Of a stretch of DNA of 64,000 nt, positions 35,001-46,990 are shown in pieces. Where the stretch lies: assembly GCF_047663525.1 (NCBI RefSeq), contig NC_092597.1:24390501-24454500 (forward strand), read 5' to 3'. Under the pieces are notes generated by a model. That model was not told the origin of the DNA. It did no database searches and saw nothing but the letters and a program-made list of their open reading frames with translations. Position 1 is the first letter of the stretch. Every line of letters begins with the position of its first letter. The stretch is from Anas platyrhynchos (lineage: Eukaryota > Chordata > Aves > Anseriformes > Anatidae). Position numbers and translations under genes: made by a program.

Positions 35001-38000
35001 GCCATTAGCGATTGGTTGTTTTCCTTCCTGCAATTCAAGCTCTGGCTAGATCAGTTTCCTTTTCCTATGTACTGCTTGCAGAGTGGATATGCTTATAAAG
35101 TGTACAGCTGTATGACAGGAGCTATTAAGCTAGCAATTTATTTTATCTACCCATGAAACCTTCTTGCACCTTTTATCTCCTCCGTGGTTATCAGGAGCAA
35201 TTGCTGGTCACCCTGTAATAAAATTTACTATCTTCAAATCAAATTCAAGCATATATTGGCAATGGAGCAAGTGCCCACTTGGGGAAGGCATTTCATCATT
35301 TCCTAAAGGAGTTTGATCAGGCATGCCTCTGATAAGCAGTGTGATTGCCAACAAAATGCAGAATATACTTGCCAAAAACAAAAAACACAACACTTACAAT
35401 TCTTTTTGTATACACAGCTTAAAACATCAGATGAACCAGCAGCTTCAGAATTACCTGTGCAATGGTTGGAGTCACAAGCATTGTTTCTTCTTGAATTGAT
35501 GATGCAGCAATGTAGAACAGAATATGAATTAGGAAAGCTCTTACAGCTGTTTGCTGCAACAGATAATCTACTCGATGGTAAATACAGCTTCTTCTGTCAG
35601 GTGATAGCACTGCTTTAACCTAAAGACTGCATAAAATGTTTTTTTGAGTGACAGAAAATGTTTACTTGAAGTGTAATCATATTATTTCATTTTTGTATAA
35701 GAATTTACGTAACCAGAATTGGTTCTTACGGTGAACTGCAGCAATGAAAATGTAATTCTATGCAAGTCTGTTTGGGAGCATGATTAAGTGCAAGTGTATG
35801 TTGATGAGGAGTACACAAATGACCTACAGAAGTATTTTAGTTACAGGTTCAGAATATATTTTTGGCTCCATGAAAACTTTAGAGCATAAAATCTGTTCTC
35901 CTTCTCCAGCAGGGTCACATGCTGGAATAAGCAGCAGAATTCCCTCTCGTTTAAAAACCAACTGCCTTTAATTGTTTTTACTCCTTTGAAACAGGCCCTT
36001 ATGTGAAGAAACTCTGTGCGCTCATTGAAACCCTGAAGGATTCCTCCGTATCAATTAATCGCTCCATCCTAACCAGTTACAATACAGAGACATTTCAGAA
36101 TGAGTGCAGATCAATTTTGGAGCAGCTACAAGAAAAAGGAATGTTCTCACTGGCTCGGGAGGTAGCAGAATTAGCAGAGTTGCCTGTGGATCATGTAGTT
36201 ACCCAAGAGGTATAACATAGTTCAATAATGACAGTCACCTCTTAATAATTCTGTTATTGGCAGTACTGAGAACATAACTTCTCAGCCTTCCTGAAGCAGG
36301 TTCATACTGAAATCACTTTCTATTTTAAATGCAAGTACACTGAGCAAGTTGGCTACAAGTGCTGTGCTGAAAAGGACAGCACATCTTTTCTTATTCTGTT
36401 ATTTCTTTTACTGGTATATAATCAGCTTTATTGGTTCTTTCTAGATGGATTTTTTTTATATTGAGACATGTAATCTTAATTCAGTGTTTCAGTATTCTGG
36501 CTTTGCAGTGTTTTTGTGTTTTTTTGTTTGTTTGTTTGTTTTCTTTTGAAAGACAGCTTTTTAAAGCCTTTCTGAATTTTTGCAGGTTCTAAGAGATCTA
36601 CATCTTTTAAGAGACATTGGACAGTGGCAACTAAAACAGACAAGAATTAAATTCTGGAAGAAGTGTAATGACAACTTCATGAAAAATTCAATCTCCAGCA
36701 AAGCTGCATCTGATTTTTTTTTGAATCAGGCAAACACAGTGTTTGAATCTTCGGTTCATGAGAAGATAAACAGCATTATGGAGAGACATCTGTTGCTTAA
36801 CTTAGCTGGCCATTGGCTAGCCAAGAGTGACTCAGTGTCATTGGACAAATTAGAAGAAATAGAGAAGCAGATCTGGATTTGTCGCATCACACAACAAACA
36901 TTATCCGCAGATGAAGGGTCAGGCAAGTCAAGACTTTCCTTCCATGGCATGGTGAACATGGATCTTACCTTTGATAACTTAGCAAAGGAGTTCTCTTTTT
37001 CAAAGCTGCCTGCTCTGAACACACCAAACTACTTAAAACCAGAGGGTCTTGAATTCAGAGAGTCTGAACAGACTTTGACAAACGATGAGAAAGAATCACT
37101 CAAGTTTTTGATTGGATGCCTTCTTGATGAAGGAAGTGTACATGAAGCCAGCCGCGTGTGTCGATATTTCCATTTCTATGACAGAGATGTTTCACTGGTA
37201 TTGCATTGCAGAGCTCTGGCCTCAGGGGAGACTGATCTAGACAAATTACACGCAGATATTCAGACTCTCCTTGTAGCAATAGAGAAGATGTATGACAACA
37301 GTGCATCACAGCAAACAAGAATCCCAAGCAGTAAGTAACACTAACCTATTCAGCCACTTGACAAGTAATACCATTGTTGGAGTTCTACTGGACATGTCTT
37401 CTTTTGTTTCTGTGTTTCCCCAAGAATTTCTGCAGGAAATAAGGTCTTTGTGACAGTGTCTTATTTATTTTATTTATTATTTATTGGTTCCTAAATCCCC
37501 TGTTGAAAGGAATTTGAAGTCTTGTAATATACATTGATTCTATGTGCTTCAAGCAGAGTCTCTTAACCACTCACTTTCACAATTCAGTTCAGGTAAAGTA
37601 GCACTGAATGTTATCTATGTTCCTGCTTTTGGAAGACACACTCCAGTAAATCTTGAATGTGTTTCTGGAGCTGAAACAAGGAAACATTTTCATCATGTAT
37701 CTCTCTGAATACTTTGTATGCTATAATGGGTTTAGTGTCTTAGTAGTAGTAAGGCTGAGGATAATAGTGTTTATATATGAAGTATTGTATGCATATTTAA
37801 GAACTATGAAAGAAAAAGCTGTCAGCTGGAAAATTACTTTCTAATGCTAACATGTATAAAGCTTAATAGGAAAATAATAGAACAGAATAGAAGAGAACAA
37901 GTGAAGACTGCTGAACCTGTTTCTGTGCTCTCCTATGCTTACGAATTTTACATCTGAGATAGTGTGAATGTTTTGGATCGTTTGTGTCCTGCTGTATTGT

Positions 38001-41000
38001 TTGTATACTGATTTAAAAAAAAATCACTGGCATCAAGAGTTCAGTTTTCAAAGACTGAGAAAGTATTTCTATATATAAGTACAGCAATCTATAAATACAG
38101 CAAGTTGTATTTGCTAAAGATTTCTGAAGTCTTGCTCCAAATGTAAGGCTTGTTGTTGTCTGTCTTTATGAGAGAGGAATTCAGAGGGTTTTTGTTTCCA
38201 GCATCAAGCTTAGAAGACTGGACACACATTGTTGCTCCGTCTCCAGATGACCAGGTTGTTATCAGTCTGAAGGCTCTCATAGATGAATGTGTTCATGGGA
38301 GAAACTACTGCAGACAGGTTCTCTGCCTATATGAACTTTCTAAGGTGTGTATCTAATAATATTATTGAAGAAATGTGTGGTTTGTATTAAGATGTGCTAT
38401 GGAAGTTTATTTGGAGAAAAGCATAAGGAGTTTTGAAAGTACTCATTAGGTGCCTGAAACAAGCTTCAGAGAGGGAAATTACCAGTCCTTTTTGTGGAAA
38501 AATGGCCAGATGTTTCCGAGACATGAAGTGTTGAAGTGAACTCAACTCCTAGACTCCCCGTACCTTACTCCAGTAAGCTATATTTCAGCCTGTGTCTCTT
38601 TTGATGTGCCTTTTTTTTTTTTTGTGATTTTTCAAGCATATGTCGTTCATCTGGCACTTTGCTTTAGGCCTTTGTTGTGGCATGCCTTCGTAATCACCAC
38701 CGACCCAGAAGCAGACAAACAGCAGCTGTGTTAGAAGTTCTAGCACAGAAATGCTCTGCGGGCTCCACACAGTGGCAGCTCTTACCCAGAGGCTGCTCAA
38801 AGTAGTGGCTAGTAAGTTCCAAGTGATTTGACCTAGACAGCGATAGAAGTAGCAGACTGTGTTGTTAGCTGCCTGTCTGCTCCTCAGCCTTCGTGACTGC
38901 CAGCAGCCCACCTCTGCTTTTTGCCAGAGGCTGCTGCTGAACACTTCTTTCAGAGTACCTCTAGAGGGTACAGACCCTTTGCATAGTACTTGGTCCGTAG
39001 TTTTGGAATGCAGTATTAATTTGAATAGACCCAGCAGTATGTGTGCTGAAAATATTACTGTCATATTTGTCATAGAGGTTCTTAGTGTTTGTTTGTTTGT
39101 TTTTTTCTACAGAATTTTTCATGTCTCAAACATCCGGGGTGAATGCTTTAGGTTTGAGCTAGGGAGGAAGTAGTAATATGACTGGCTTCTTCCCTTTTCT
39201 ACCATCCATGTTGCCTGAAGCTGGATGTCTATACTTTTGAATAAATAGGTCACTGAGATGATCACTGTGTCTATGAATTACATATTTAGATTAATTTCTG
39301 AAGTAGTAACATGTTACATCTGACTCTAAAGAGCCTCACTGGCTCCTCTTTCAAATGTAGCAAGTGCGAAAACTGTTTTTTTTTCACTTGGGGTCTGTGG
39401 TGTATAGAGATTAGGAAAAGTAACCCCATAAGTAAAACTGTTACGCAGTTAAAAGAAGAAAAAATCATGGTCTGGGAGGATACGTAGATTTCCTCTCTTT
39501 CCTTTAGCAATTTTCAGTGTTAAGGCTTACATTTGCTTCAGGAACGCATCTCTGTCCTACAGCACTTCCCTCTTGCATCAGCTAATTAGGATGATGTGCT
39601 ACAGGTCAATATATGTTCTGTGACTGGATTTTTTTGCTGTGTACCTTCTAAGTGTCTGTGTATTTCTTAGGAATTGAACTGCTCCTACAGTGAAATGTCA
39701 GCCCATGACCCTGAAGAAGTGCTTCGAGCAATTCTATCATCCCACCAGCCGGACAGATGCAGGAAAGCTCAGGCATTCATCACCACACAGGGTCTCCAGC
39801 CTGAAATTGTGGCAGAGTTAGTGGCTGAAGAAATCATGCAGGAATTATTGGCATCTTCAGAAGGGAAAGGTAGTAAAGGTTCTCAGTCTTGTTTTTTAGC
39901 ATTTTTGGTTTGTAAATATGATATTTTTGCATCTGAAAAACAGTCCTTGGTCTCAAGAAACTTGAGTGCTAATAACAGTCAGTAATGTTTAGGCAGCTCT
40001 GAAAGGTTTTATACAGATATTAGATTGTTGTTTTGTGTCCAGTGTGGTGTTGCAGTATTCAAAGGTTTTTTGTTATACTTTTTAGGGATGTACATTTCAT
40101 GGTTAAAAAAAAAGGTATGTTTTTTAATCATAATTTTTGAAGCCCCTCATCATCTGACATGGAAAGACTTGTGTTAATTTTTTTTGTGAAAAGCGTGGCC
40201 AGATTCTCCCTTTTTTTTTCTTTTTTTTGTTCACTTGTATTAGCTCAGGTGATTTGTTTCACATCCTTTGGAAGAGTCAACTTACTTGCCCAACAGAGAA
40301 CAGAAAAAAAGAAGAGTTTTCTGTTGAGTTTGTGAGTTAAACTGGTTTGTGTAAGAGTATGAGTCAGGGTCACTGCCAGTCACTTGCTGGATTTGTGAAA
40401 TTACAGGTTTCATTACAGTAGCAGTATGGATGTTCTGTAGGATTTCAGTGGATCAAATGGGCAAAGTAGAACTATCTGATACTCAAATTTCAGCAGTAAG
40501 ATCAAAACCATCTTTAGAATTGTAGTTCCAAGTCATAGGTCAATGTGGATGGGGTTATTTTATTTTTATTGTTTTTCTATTAATGCAGCCAATCTCTCCT
40601 GAACAGGTAGCACTTTTGGCATAACTCACTCTCTCTCTGCATACAGGACAGAAACAAGTTTTGAACCCCGCAGCTGAGAGTCAGGCATTCCTACAGCTTG
40701 CTAAGCTCTGCCAGGATCACACACTGGTTGGCATGAAGTTACTGGATAAAATTTCCTCCGTACCACGTGGGGAACTATCATGCAGTAAGTAGATGGCAAA
40801 AAATACTTGATGGTAACTAGTACATCACTGAGCATTGCATTACTTAGTTTAAAGTCACATCACAAAGAATATAAACAATGCTGATGGAAGCATCTATTAC
40901 TGATCTTAAATTTGATGTTAATAGATGTGAATATATGCACAACAAATAAACATATTGCTTAAGTATCACCCGAATTTACTTTCCAAACAAAATCCACTTT

Positions 41001-44000
41001 TTTTTTATGCTGATAGCTAGGAAATAGAGTCAGTGATTTACCTGAACTTCGGTAGTTACATTATACAGAAGATGGGTATGGTGGCTTTCTTCTTATTAGC
41101 CACAGTTAGAAATAACTTTTTTTTAATCTATTTGTTAAAGTGACTTTTTGATCTTTTGTTGCTGGAATTGATTTTATACTTTGGCTTTATGGAGATCTTG
41201 TCATGGAGTTTGTAAAACAAGGTGCTCTGGCAGCTAACCAGCAGAGGCAAATTGATAACTCCTATTTACTTACTTAGACTGTTTTTTTGTTTGTTTTTTA
41301 AATTGTTATGGGCAGTTCATCTCTGAGGAAAATGAGAGAGGATATGGTTGTCATGTGAGTTGTCTCATGAGTATTAACATAGGCAGAAGTAGAGAGCTTC
41401 TAACGATATTTTGTCCAGAGTGGTGAGCAGAGAGTGTCTTGAACACTTCTGCAGAAAGCAAAGCATGGTTGAAGTTAGTGCTGATTCTGTTCCATTAGAA
41501 TCCATCTGCAATACTGGAAATTTGGAATTCCTATATATGAGAAAACAAATAATTAAAAATACCACGTTCCGTGCAGCCTTTTTCCCTAGCACTTTAGTCC
41601 TATTGTCAGATCTTAACTTACTCCTTAATTTGTCTGGTTAAGTAGCATAGGGGTCAATATTAATATTTTTATGTATGACTGACTAAAAGTAAGGAAAAGA
41701 CTGAGAAGAAACAATGTTGGGAATCACCAAATTGTGCTGGAGCACTGTACCTCTTAGAATGAAGCCTCTGCTAGAGTACAACATTTTCGCAGATAGAGAT
41801 ACACAAATGTTTTGAAACTAATTATAAGTTTATGGCATTAGCTATATTCATTGCAAAAATCTGCATTTTTATGGAATTGATGAATGACTTTTTTCAAACC
41901 CAGATGCAAAAGTTGTGGCCTTCTTTTTTTTCTAATGGAGAGCTGATTGCCAGAAGTGGGATGCTGATACATTTATGGTATGTTTGTCAATCAGCTTTTG
42001 TTGGAGGAGGTTGGAAATTTTGTATTTGGAGAAAATAGCATTTCAGAAAATGATCTAAAACCCCAGATGTCAGCACAGGCTGGGAAGCCAAACTGAGTGC
42101 ATATTGCAACAGAAACTATAGCTTAAAAGTTGCACAGGACAGAGCTGTAATAGCTCAACTTTCTAATCCAATTCTGCTGTTTATAACAGGAAGGGTTGTG
42201 TATCCTCTGCAGAGATGGTATCAGGTTTGTAGACAGACATTGTTATCCTCAGGTTAAGACTACAACATGAGAATTAATTTCCTCAGTTTATGAACCAAAG
42301 TACCAGAGTTCTTGTATCCTTCAGTTACAGAATTGCTGATTTTGGCCCATAATTGCTTTAGTTTGACTTGCCACATGGAAGGAATCACTAGAGTCCTCCA
42401 AGCAGCACGGCTTCTCACAGATGAACATTTAGCACCTAACGATGAGTATGGACTTGTGGTATGTATGCTTGGTGCCATATGTGTATCCAGAGGCTATATG
42501 AACATTTTCTTGCACGTGTCAGCAAATAACTTTGCTCTGAGCGGTATATGGGGAGCAGGTGGGTAGCAGAATGGAGTAGTCTTCCACCTCTGGTTGGTCT
42601 TGTCCTGCTTGTCTCTGGAAGCTAGAGGTGGAAGCTAAAGCTGGGTTTTTGGTCTGATGTGTGCATGTCCTGATGGACAGATATGTATGTCATAGAATCC
42701 TTGGAAGACTTCATTGGAAAAATAGAAGTGGAAGAGTGAGATGGCAACAGTGTAGTAAATCAAACTGAGAATTTCAAAGTGATTCAACTACTCGTGAAAT
42801 GTGAACGTTTTTATTACCATGCTGTCACACATCTTTTAAACCTGTCTTGAAAAGAATCCTGGATTCTGAGACACACTCAATATAGTGGTGATACTGCAAG
42901 AGGGAATGTACTGAGGAGTCTAGAAAGTCCTCTGCATGTTTATATTTGTTAAAATTACACCCTTTCACCTTACAATAAAAAGGTGCAGTGAGTTAGATTA
43001 AAAATAAAACCTCTTGGCTCTAAGGGAATGTCTGCCTGCCTAGTGCAATACAACTTGCTGTACCGTGTAGCCGTATCAGCTAGCACAGCACTCTTGCCTT
43101 GTGCAGCCTTTTCCCTGCCACAGCACTAACAGCTTTGTGAGAAAGGACTCTTCTGCTTTGCTTTGAGCTGCATACTTACACTGTTATTTCCACAGGTTCG
43201 TCTTCTTACCGGAATTGGCAGATACAATGAAATGACCTACATCTTTGAACTGCTGCATGAGAAACATTACTTTGAAGTGCTCATGAGAAAGAAGTTAGAC
43301 CCAGTAGGTGGAGGGGAATAAAGCTGGGAGAAGAGAACTGTGTGTCTGTGTCAGAAACTGATATTTACACAGCAAGGTGGAATTATTACTGGAGTCTAGG
43401 AAGCGTTATTCTAGTTCCACAGTGATAAATTAATTCTGGGTTTTATCCGGCTTTTAGTTGAACACGTTTGTTCTAATTAGTCCAGTGCTGCAACGAGAAC
43501 AGCGTTGAAGCTTCAAGCTTGGGAATGTCACTTAGAGTTTTTGTGTCCTGTTTTGTTTTTCCTAGTTTGCTGTTTCATGGGTTTTTAGAAATCATAAAAT
43601 AGTAAATATTTATAGCTTTATTGTAAAATAATTCGTTTTTAGCATTTATTACATAAACATTTATGTATAAATAGGTGCATAGCTACTGGATTTTTTTGCC
43701 TGACATAGCCCAAGTGTAATATTCCCATTATGTCTTATTGTGGAGAAACCTCAAAGACTGTTCTGATACAATTTTCCAAAAAGTGATCGTTATAGAGTTG
43801 TTCATGAGTACTAAAATGTGAATGAAAACATAAGCTTTTCAAATCTTAATCTGATGTTCCTTCATTTGACCAGAGTGGGACACTGAAGACAGCTCTGCTG
43901 GATTACATCAAGCGTTGCCGCCCGGGGGACAGTGAAAAGCACAACATGATAGCCCTTTGCTTCAGTATGTGTCGAGAAATTGGAGAGAATCACGAGGCTG

Positions 44001-46759
44001 CTGCTGGCATACAGCTTAAACTCATTGAATCACAGCCATGGGGTGAGTGCAAACTGCAAAAACAAGAAATATGAGTTTGCATGTACTTTAGTACGTCAGG
44101 TTGCTGCTGTCTGCACCACACAGTTGACTGAAGGTGGAAAACTTCTGAAGAATTAAAATGTACCCGAATGTTCTGTATGCTATTATTGTTTAGGAAGGAA
44201 GACACAGTGGGCAATTGTAGTTTGGATTGCCTGTGTTTTCTGGTAACATCCATTAGAATTCCACTGGCTGGAAGGAAGGTACTGTTCTTGTACTCAGTGC
44301 TTTAGCTGTAGGTTTTAACAAAAAGTGTATATACAAGTGTTGACATTTTGTGCAAAGTAACTCACATCTGACCTTAGTGAGTTCTGTACAGCTGGGAGAG
44401 TGCTGTGGAGCATACAGAGATTCCAGTGTGGAGCAGTTAGTCAGTACTATGTCAAATGCTTTTCTGAATTTATCTGATACTAGTGGTTGTATCTACCACA
44501 AATGTGTGATTTGGATTTATTTTCAGTATTCAATCACAAGACTAGGTTCCTGCAATACCTTTGGCTCATAGTCAAACAGGTATCACTGCTCCTTTGCAAT
44601 TTTTCAACTTTTTTTTTTAATATAAGAAATCTTTTTTGCTGCTTTTTGAAACAACAGGAGACACAGACTTGGTATCAGGAAGTATTTTATAGCTTATTTT
44701 GTCACCTGTGTAAATAGTAAGTTTTTGCATTTTTTCCCCATTTCAGAAGAGTCTCTTCAAGATGTTGCAAATTTAAAGAAACTGCTGATGAAAGCTCTGA
44801 CTCTCTTTATTGATGCAGCAGAAAGTTACTCTAAGGTAAAACAACATGAAATTGTATGACTTCTATGCAACACAAAAGGAGTGAGCTGAACTGAGAGAAC
44901 AAAGAAAGCTGCTATAGGGAAGATGTGCAGAATCCCATCCCAACAAAAATTAAGCAAATCTCTTGCTCTGTCATTTCAGCAGTATCCCAGCAGTCTCAGT
45001 AACACTATTGTATCAAAGAGTTGTATGGGGTTCCCTTTTAAGACTTCTAACAGCTGGGATTACAATTAGATTCCCAGTTTTAGAGGAGTGACCATGAGCT
45101 GAACTACTTTACTCTAAGGACAAGTGAGAATAGAACAATATAAAGAGTGTTTAAGAACTGGTGTGGTTAGGATGATGAAAGTAGTATTTGCAGTGAGTGA
45201 ACCTTTATTTAAAACTAATGGAATATGATAAAACTGCAGTGATCTACAAGAGAAAATACTAGACAACTCTGAACACATTGCTTCTGTCAGCACTGTTTAT
45301 TGTTTTCCTCTAGAGACATACTCCAGCAGCTTGTGTTTATTTTTACTACCTAGGACTCCTGCGTCCGACAGTCCTTGCGCTGCAGTCGGCTAACAAAGCT
45401 GATAACCCTCCAGCTGCATTTTCTGAACACCGGTCAGAGCACTATGCTGATTAACCTGAACAGGCAGAACCTGATGGAATGCATCATGTCCTTGCCTAGG
45501 TTCTATCAAGTAAGCTTTCTCATCTGTTTTCTTTTCAAAATGATTGCTTTAAACAGCAGGTGCCTAAGCACTCTGCTCCTCTGAGCATAATGCTCAGAGG
45601 TAGGTCAAACTGAAGATGTAGAATATTTAAAGTATAGGAATGTTTCTGTACAAAACTAAACTCTTCCAGCTTAGTAATTCCAGCATCTGTTCTCCCTGAA
45701 GGCAGCTATTGTGGCTGAGGCTTACGAGTTTGTTCCAGATTGGGCTGAAGTTCTGTATCAACAAGTGATCACCAAGGGAGACTTCAATTACTTAGAAGAA
45801 TTTAAACAGCAAAAACTCCTGAAGCCTAGCATATTTGAGGAGATTGCTAAGAAGTAAGTAGTTCTGTGGTCAAAATGGGAACTTTCTTTTCCACAGACTA
45901 GAAGAACAAGTTGCATGTTTAATGGAATGCAAGTCAGTATTGTTATAAACTTTTCTGTGATAAAGTATAGCATATAGGGACCTGAGACCTATGTTCAGTT
46001 TCTTAAACGTATTATGGAAATAGCACCGGATCTATCATCACTGGCAGCCTTTGCAGTAGTTAAAGGGGGCTTATAAAATGATGGAGAGTGACTTTTTGCC
46101 TGGGCAGATAATGACAGGACAAGAGGGGAGGGTTTTAAACTAAAAGAGGAGAGATCTAGATTAGGGGTTAGGAGGAAATTCTTCGCTCAGAGGGAGGTGA
46201 GGCACTGGAACAGGTTGCCCAGAGACATTATGGATGCCCCATCCCTGGAGGTGTTCAAGGCCAGGTTGGATGAGGCCCTGGGCAACCTGATCTAGTGGGC
46301 AGTGTTCCTGCCCACGGCAGGGGGTTGGAACTCGGTGAACTTTAAAGTCCCTTCCAACTCAAGCCATTCTAGATCATTTCAGCAGAATAAGTAGGATACC
46401 TTAAGGCTAGTCAGAGTGGAGTCATAAAATAAATCAAAGCAAAATGAACAGCTAGGAGAATCTAATCTATGTGTTGAGCCTCTTAAGAATACTCTTAAGA
46501 GCATTAAGAAATGCTCTTGTAGCAAGACAATGATTATAAGGCTTTCTCCTATTTCAATTTTATGTAAATTATTTTCAGGGTTAAACAACACCCACCTACT
46601 GATGCTGCTCTGAAAAATCTGAAGAAATTGCTTGCTTACTGTGAAGACATCTATATGCACTACAGACTGGCTTATGATAACAAGTTCTACGATGTGGTAA
46701 ACATGCTCCTGAAAGATGCACAGACTGGATGTTGTCTTAACGACATGCTATCAAACTAG
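14040..46759 (+). CDS. SPG11: SPG11, spatacsin (full-length, 40 exons)
   Basis: Forty coding exons join in frame to 7287 nt including stop, 2428 aa (human 2443 aa, also 40 exons). The start at 14040 has A at -3 and G at +4. Spatacsin pairs with spastizin (SPG15/ZFYVE26) and AP-5 on late endosomes and lysosomes and is needed for lysosome reformation after autophagy; loss in human causes hereditary spastic paraplegia 11. The N-terminal part resembles the predicted beta-propeller-like region, the long middle is helical-repeat-like, and the C-terminal third carries the most conserved block (Spatacsin_C). No frameshift or internal stop appears, so the gene looks functional. Splice sites are GT-AG except intron 14 (GC-AG) and intron 3 (U12-type GT-AG). 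Exon coordinates are listed in the four segment entries. Confidence 0.98.
14436..14578 (+). mobile_element. CR1 LINE 3'-end fragment in SPG11 intron 1
   Basis: Typical CR1 words occur in order: CAGGGATATGGTTTAGTGG, GTTGGACTGGGCGATCTTGG, CTCCCAACCTAGGTGG and GATTCTCTGATT. Plus orientation, strongly 5'-truncated, about 200 bp after exon 1. Confidence 0.9.
16443..16924 (+). other. SPG11: SPG11 intron 3, U12-type (minor spliceosome) intron
   Basis: The donor is GTATCCTTT at 16443-16451, a perfect U12 GT-AG 5' splice site. The branch-site candidate TTCTTTGAC at 16905-16913 matches the U12 consensus TTCCTTRAY at eight of nine bases, and its branch A (16912) lies 12 nt from the end of the acceptor AG. 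The acceptor TTTTAAAG has no long pyrimidine tract. The join restores W-I-Y-I-F-D as in the human protein, so these boundaries are forced by frame and homology. Confidence 0.88.
21091..31859 (+). CDS. SPG11: SPG11 exons 10-24 (residues 622-1377)
   Basis: Exons: 21091-21269, 21375-21551, 22164-22235, 22674-22801, 23641-23816, 24305-24512, 25047-25250, 26001-26107, 26926-27071, 27584-27745, 28489-28555, 29039-29204, 30392-30597, 31162-31270, 31700-31859. This is the helical-repeat-like middle of the protein. Anchors against the mammalian sequence: PEAQTFFRM (exon 11), YFSEKEKKMIDFVHQVE (13), KELHEAHPWFEFLVQCR (17), LANAQILIPSNQASVSSMLL (18), KKVDPQLLKMALSPYPKLK (19), FSSPELVNKYAVMERL (21), GAACVCFLELLGLNSLKLRV (22) and DDWLQFIIQTQLYSYKP (24). 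Exon 14 ends with CAAG before a GC donor. Exons 11 and 12 and several later ones are phase 0. Confidence 0.97.
21676..21808 (-). mobile_element. CR1 LINE 3'-end fragment in SPG11 intron 11
   Basis: Begins with the inverted tail (TCACAGAATAGAATCATAGA) and continues through AAAGGGCCTTAAAGACC and the reverse of the usual CR1 words for 'AGCAACCTGATCTAGTGG'. Minus orientation, 5'-truncated. Confidence 0.92.
22934..23250 (-). mobile_element. CR1 LINE 3'-end fragment in SPG11 intron 13
   Basis: The longest CR1 piece in the window, about 315 bp. It starts at the inverted 3' tail (TCATAGAGTCATTAAGGTTGG) and runs through CAGGATCATCTGGTCCAACC, CTTAAACAACCCCAGGG and CCTCCCTGGGCAACC to the TTCTTCTTGTC segment further 5' in the element. 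Minus orientation. Confidence 0.95.
23817..24304 (+). other. SPG11: SPG11 intron 14, GC-AG intron
   Basis: The exon ends CAAG and the intron starts GCAAGT, the classic strong GC donor; the acceptor is TAATACAG. With this donor the join reads R-Q-E-L-S-A-C-N-P-E, the same length as the human protein over this stretch. The nearby GT at 23821 would put exon 15 out of frame and give a stop within a few codons. Confidence 0.9.
26621..26647. repeat. Poly(T)/poly(A) inverted tract in SPG11 intron 17
   Basis: A T run is followed directly by an A run, a perfect homopolymer palindrome. Low-complexity; the length may vary between individuals or assemblies. Confidence 0.8.
28659..28685. repeat. (CAAA)n microsatellite in SPG11 intron 20
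   Basis: About six tandem CAAA units in the intron after exon 20. Similar GTTT runs occur near 36522-36541 and 39087-39103. Confidence 0.9.
31928..31944. repeat. (TA)n microsatellite in SPG11 intron 24
   Basis: A short run of alternating T and A just downstream of exon 24. Confidence 0.85.
33084..37330 (+). CDS. SPG11: SPG11 exons 25-30 (residues 1378-1940)
   Basis: Exons: 33084-33341, 33567-33767, 34092-34199, 35418-35577, 35995-36209, 36586-37330. Exon 30 (745 bp) is by far the largest of the gene, as in mammals. Anchors: EHAPILSVLAVCFQ (25), LIKGFQLFLK (26), DSPLLHILEMYELC (27), EYELGKLLQLF (28), REVAELAELPVDHV (29), NSISSKAASDFF and RHLLLNLAGHWLA and EASRVCRYFHFYDRDVSL (30). Exon 25 contains a serine/asparagine-rich linker poorly conserved with human. 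All introns are GT-AG. Confidence 0.97.
34303..34380 (-). mobile_element. CR1 LINE 3'-end fragment in SPG11 intron 27
   Basis: Inverted CR1 tail: TAGAATTGTTTGGGATGG, AAGGGACCTTAAAGATCATC, then AACCCCCCTGCCGTGAGCAG. Minus orientation, very short. Confidence 0.9.
38202..46759 (+). CDS. SPG11: SPG11 exons 31-40 (C-terminal conserved block, residues 1940-2428)
   Basis: Exons: 38202-38344, 39671-39869, 40647-40784, 42325-42458, 43196-43303, 43874-44042, 44747-44835, 45354-45509, 45702-45853, 46579-46759. This holds the Spatacsin_C region and is the best-conserved part: GRNYCRQVLCLYELSK (31), LVGMKLLDKISSVP (33), EEIAKK and CRPGDSEKHNMIALCFSMCR (36), LITLQLHFLNTGQSTMLINL (38), AEAYEFVPDWAEVLYQQ (39). 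The end is AQTGCCLNDMLSN and TAG at 46757-46759, two residues different in length or wording from the human tail. Exon 34 has two possible acceptors six bases apart. Confidence 0.98.
46082..46378 (+). mobile_element. CR1 LINE 3'-end fragment in SPG11 intron 39
   Basis: About 295 bp in plus orientation: AATGACAGGACAAGAGGGGA, AGGAGGAAATTCTTCGCTCA, GGAACAGGTTGCCCAGAG, CCCTGGAGGTGTTCAAGG, then the 3' end words GTCCCTTCCAACTC and CATTCTAGATCATT. Confidence 0.95.
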
Positions 46760-46990
46760 AACCCATCCTCCATGAAGTAGAGACTGACTCTGACAGTACC
46801 AGTGCCACAACTTGCATGGTTAGTACCAATTCTTTAACAGCTATTTTATCAATTACCTGCTTGTAATGATATGCTGCTATGTGAAAGTAACTCCAGAAAA
46901 CTGGTGGTGGTTGTAAATATTTAAAATGCTGATACTGTGTTAACCTATAAGCGTTTTGTATAATAAATCCTACTGTTTACAAAATACTTG
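46760..46990 (+). other. SPG11: SPG11 3' UTR with polyadenylation signal
   Basis: Short 3' UTR after the stop at 46759. A canonical AATAAA at 46962-46967 is the first on the plus strand; cleavage is expected about 10-30 nt later. The end position is estimated. Confidence 0.75.
46962..46967 (+). terminator. SPG11 poly(A) signal AATAAA
   Basis: Canonical hexamer about 203 nt after the SPG11 stop codon, followed by a T/G-containing stretch. Confidence 0.75.
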
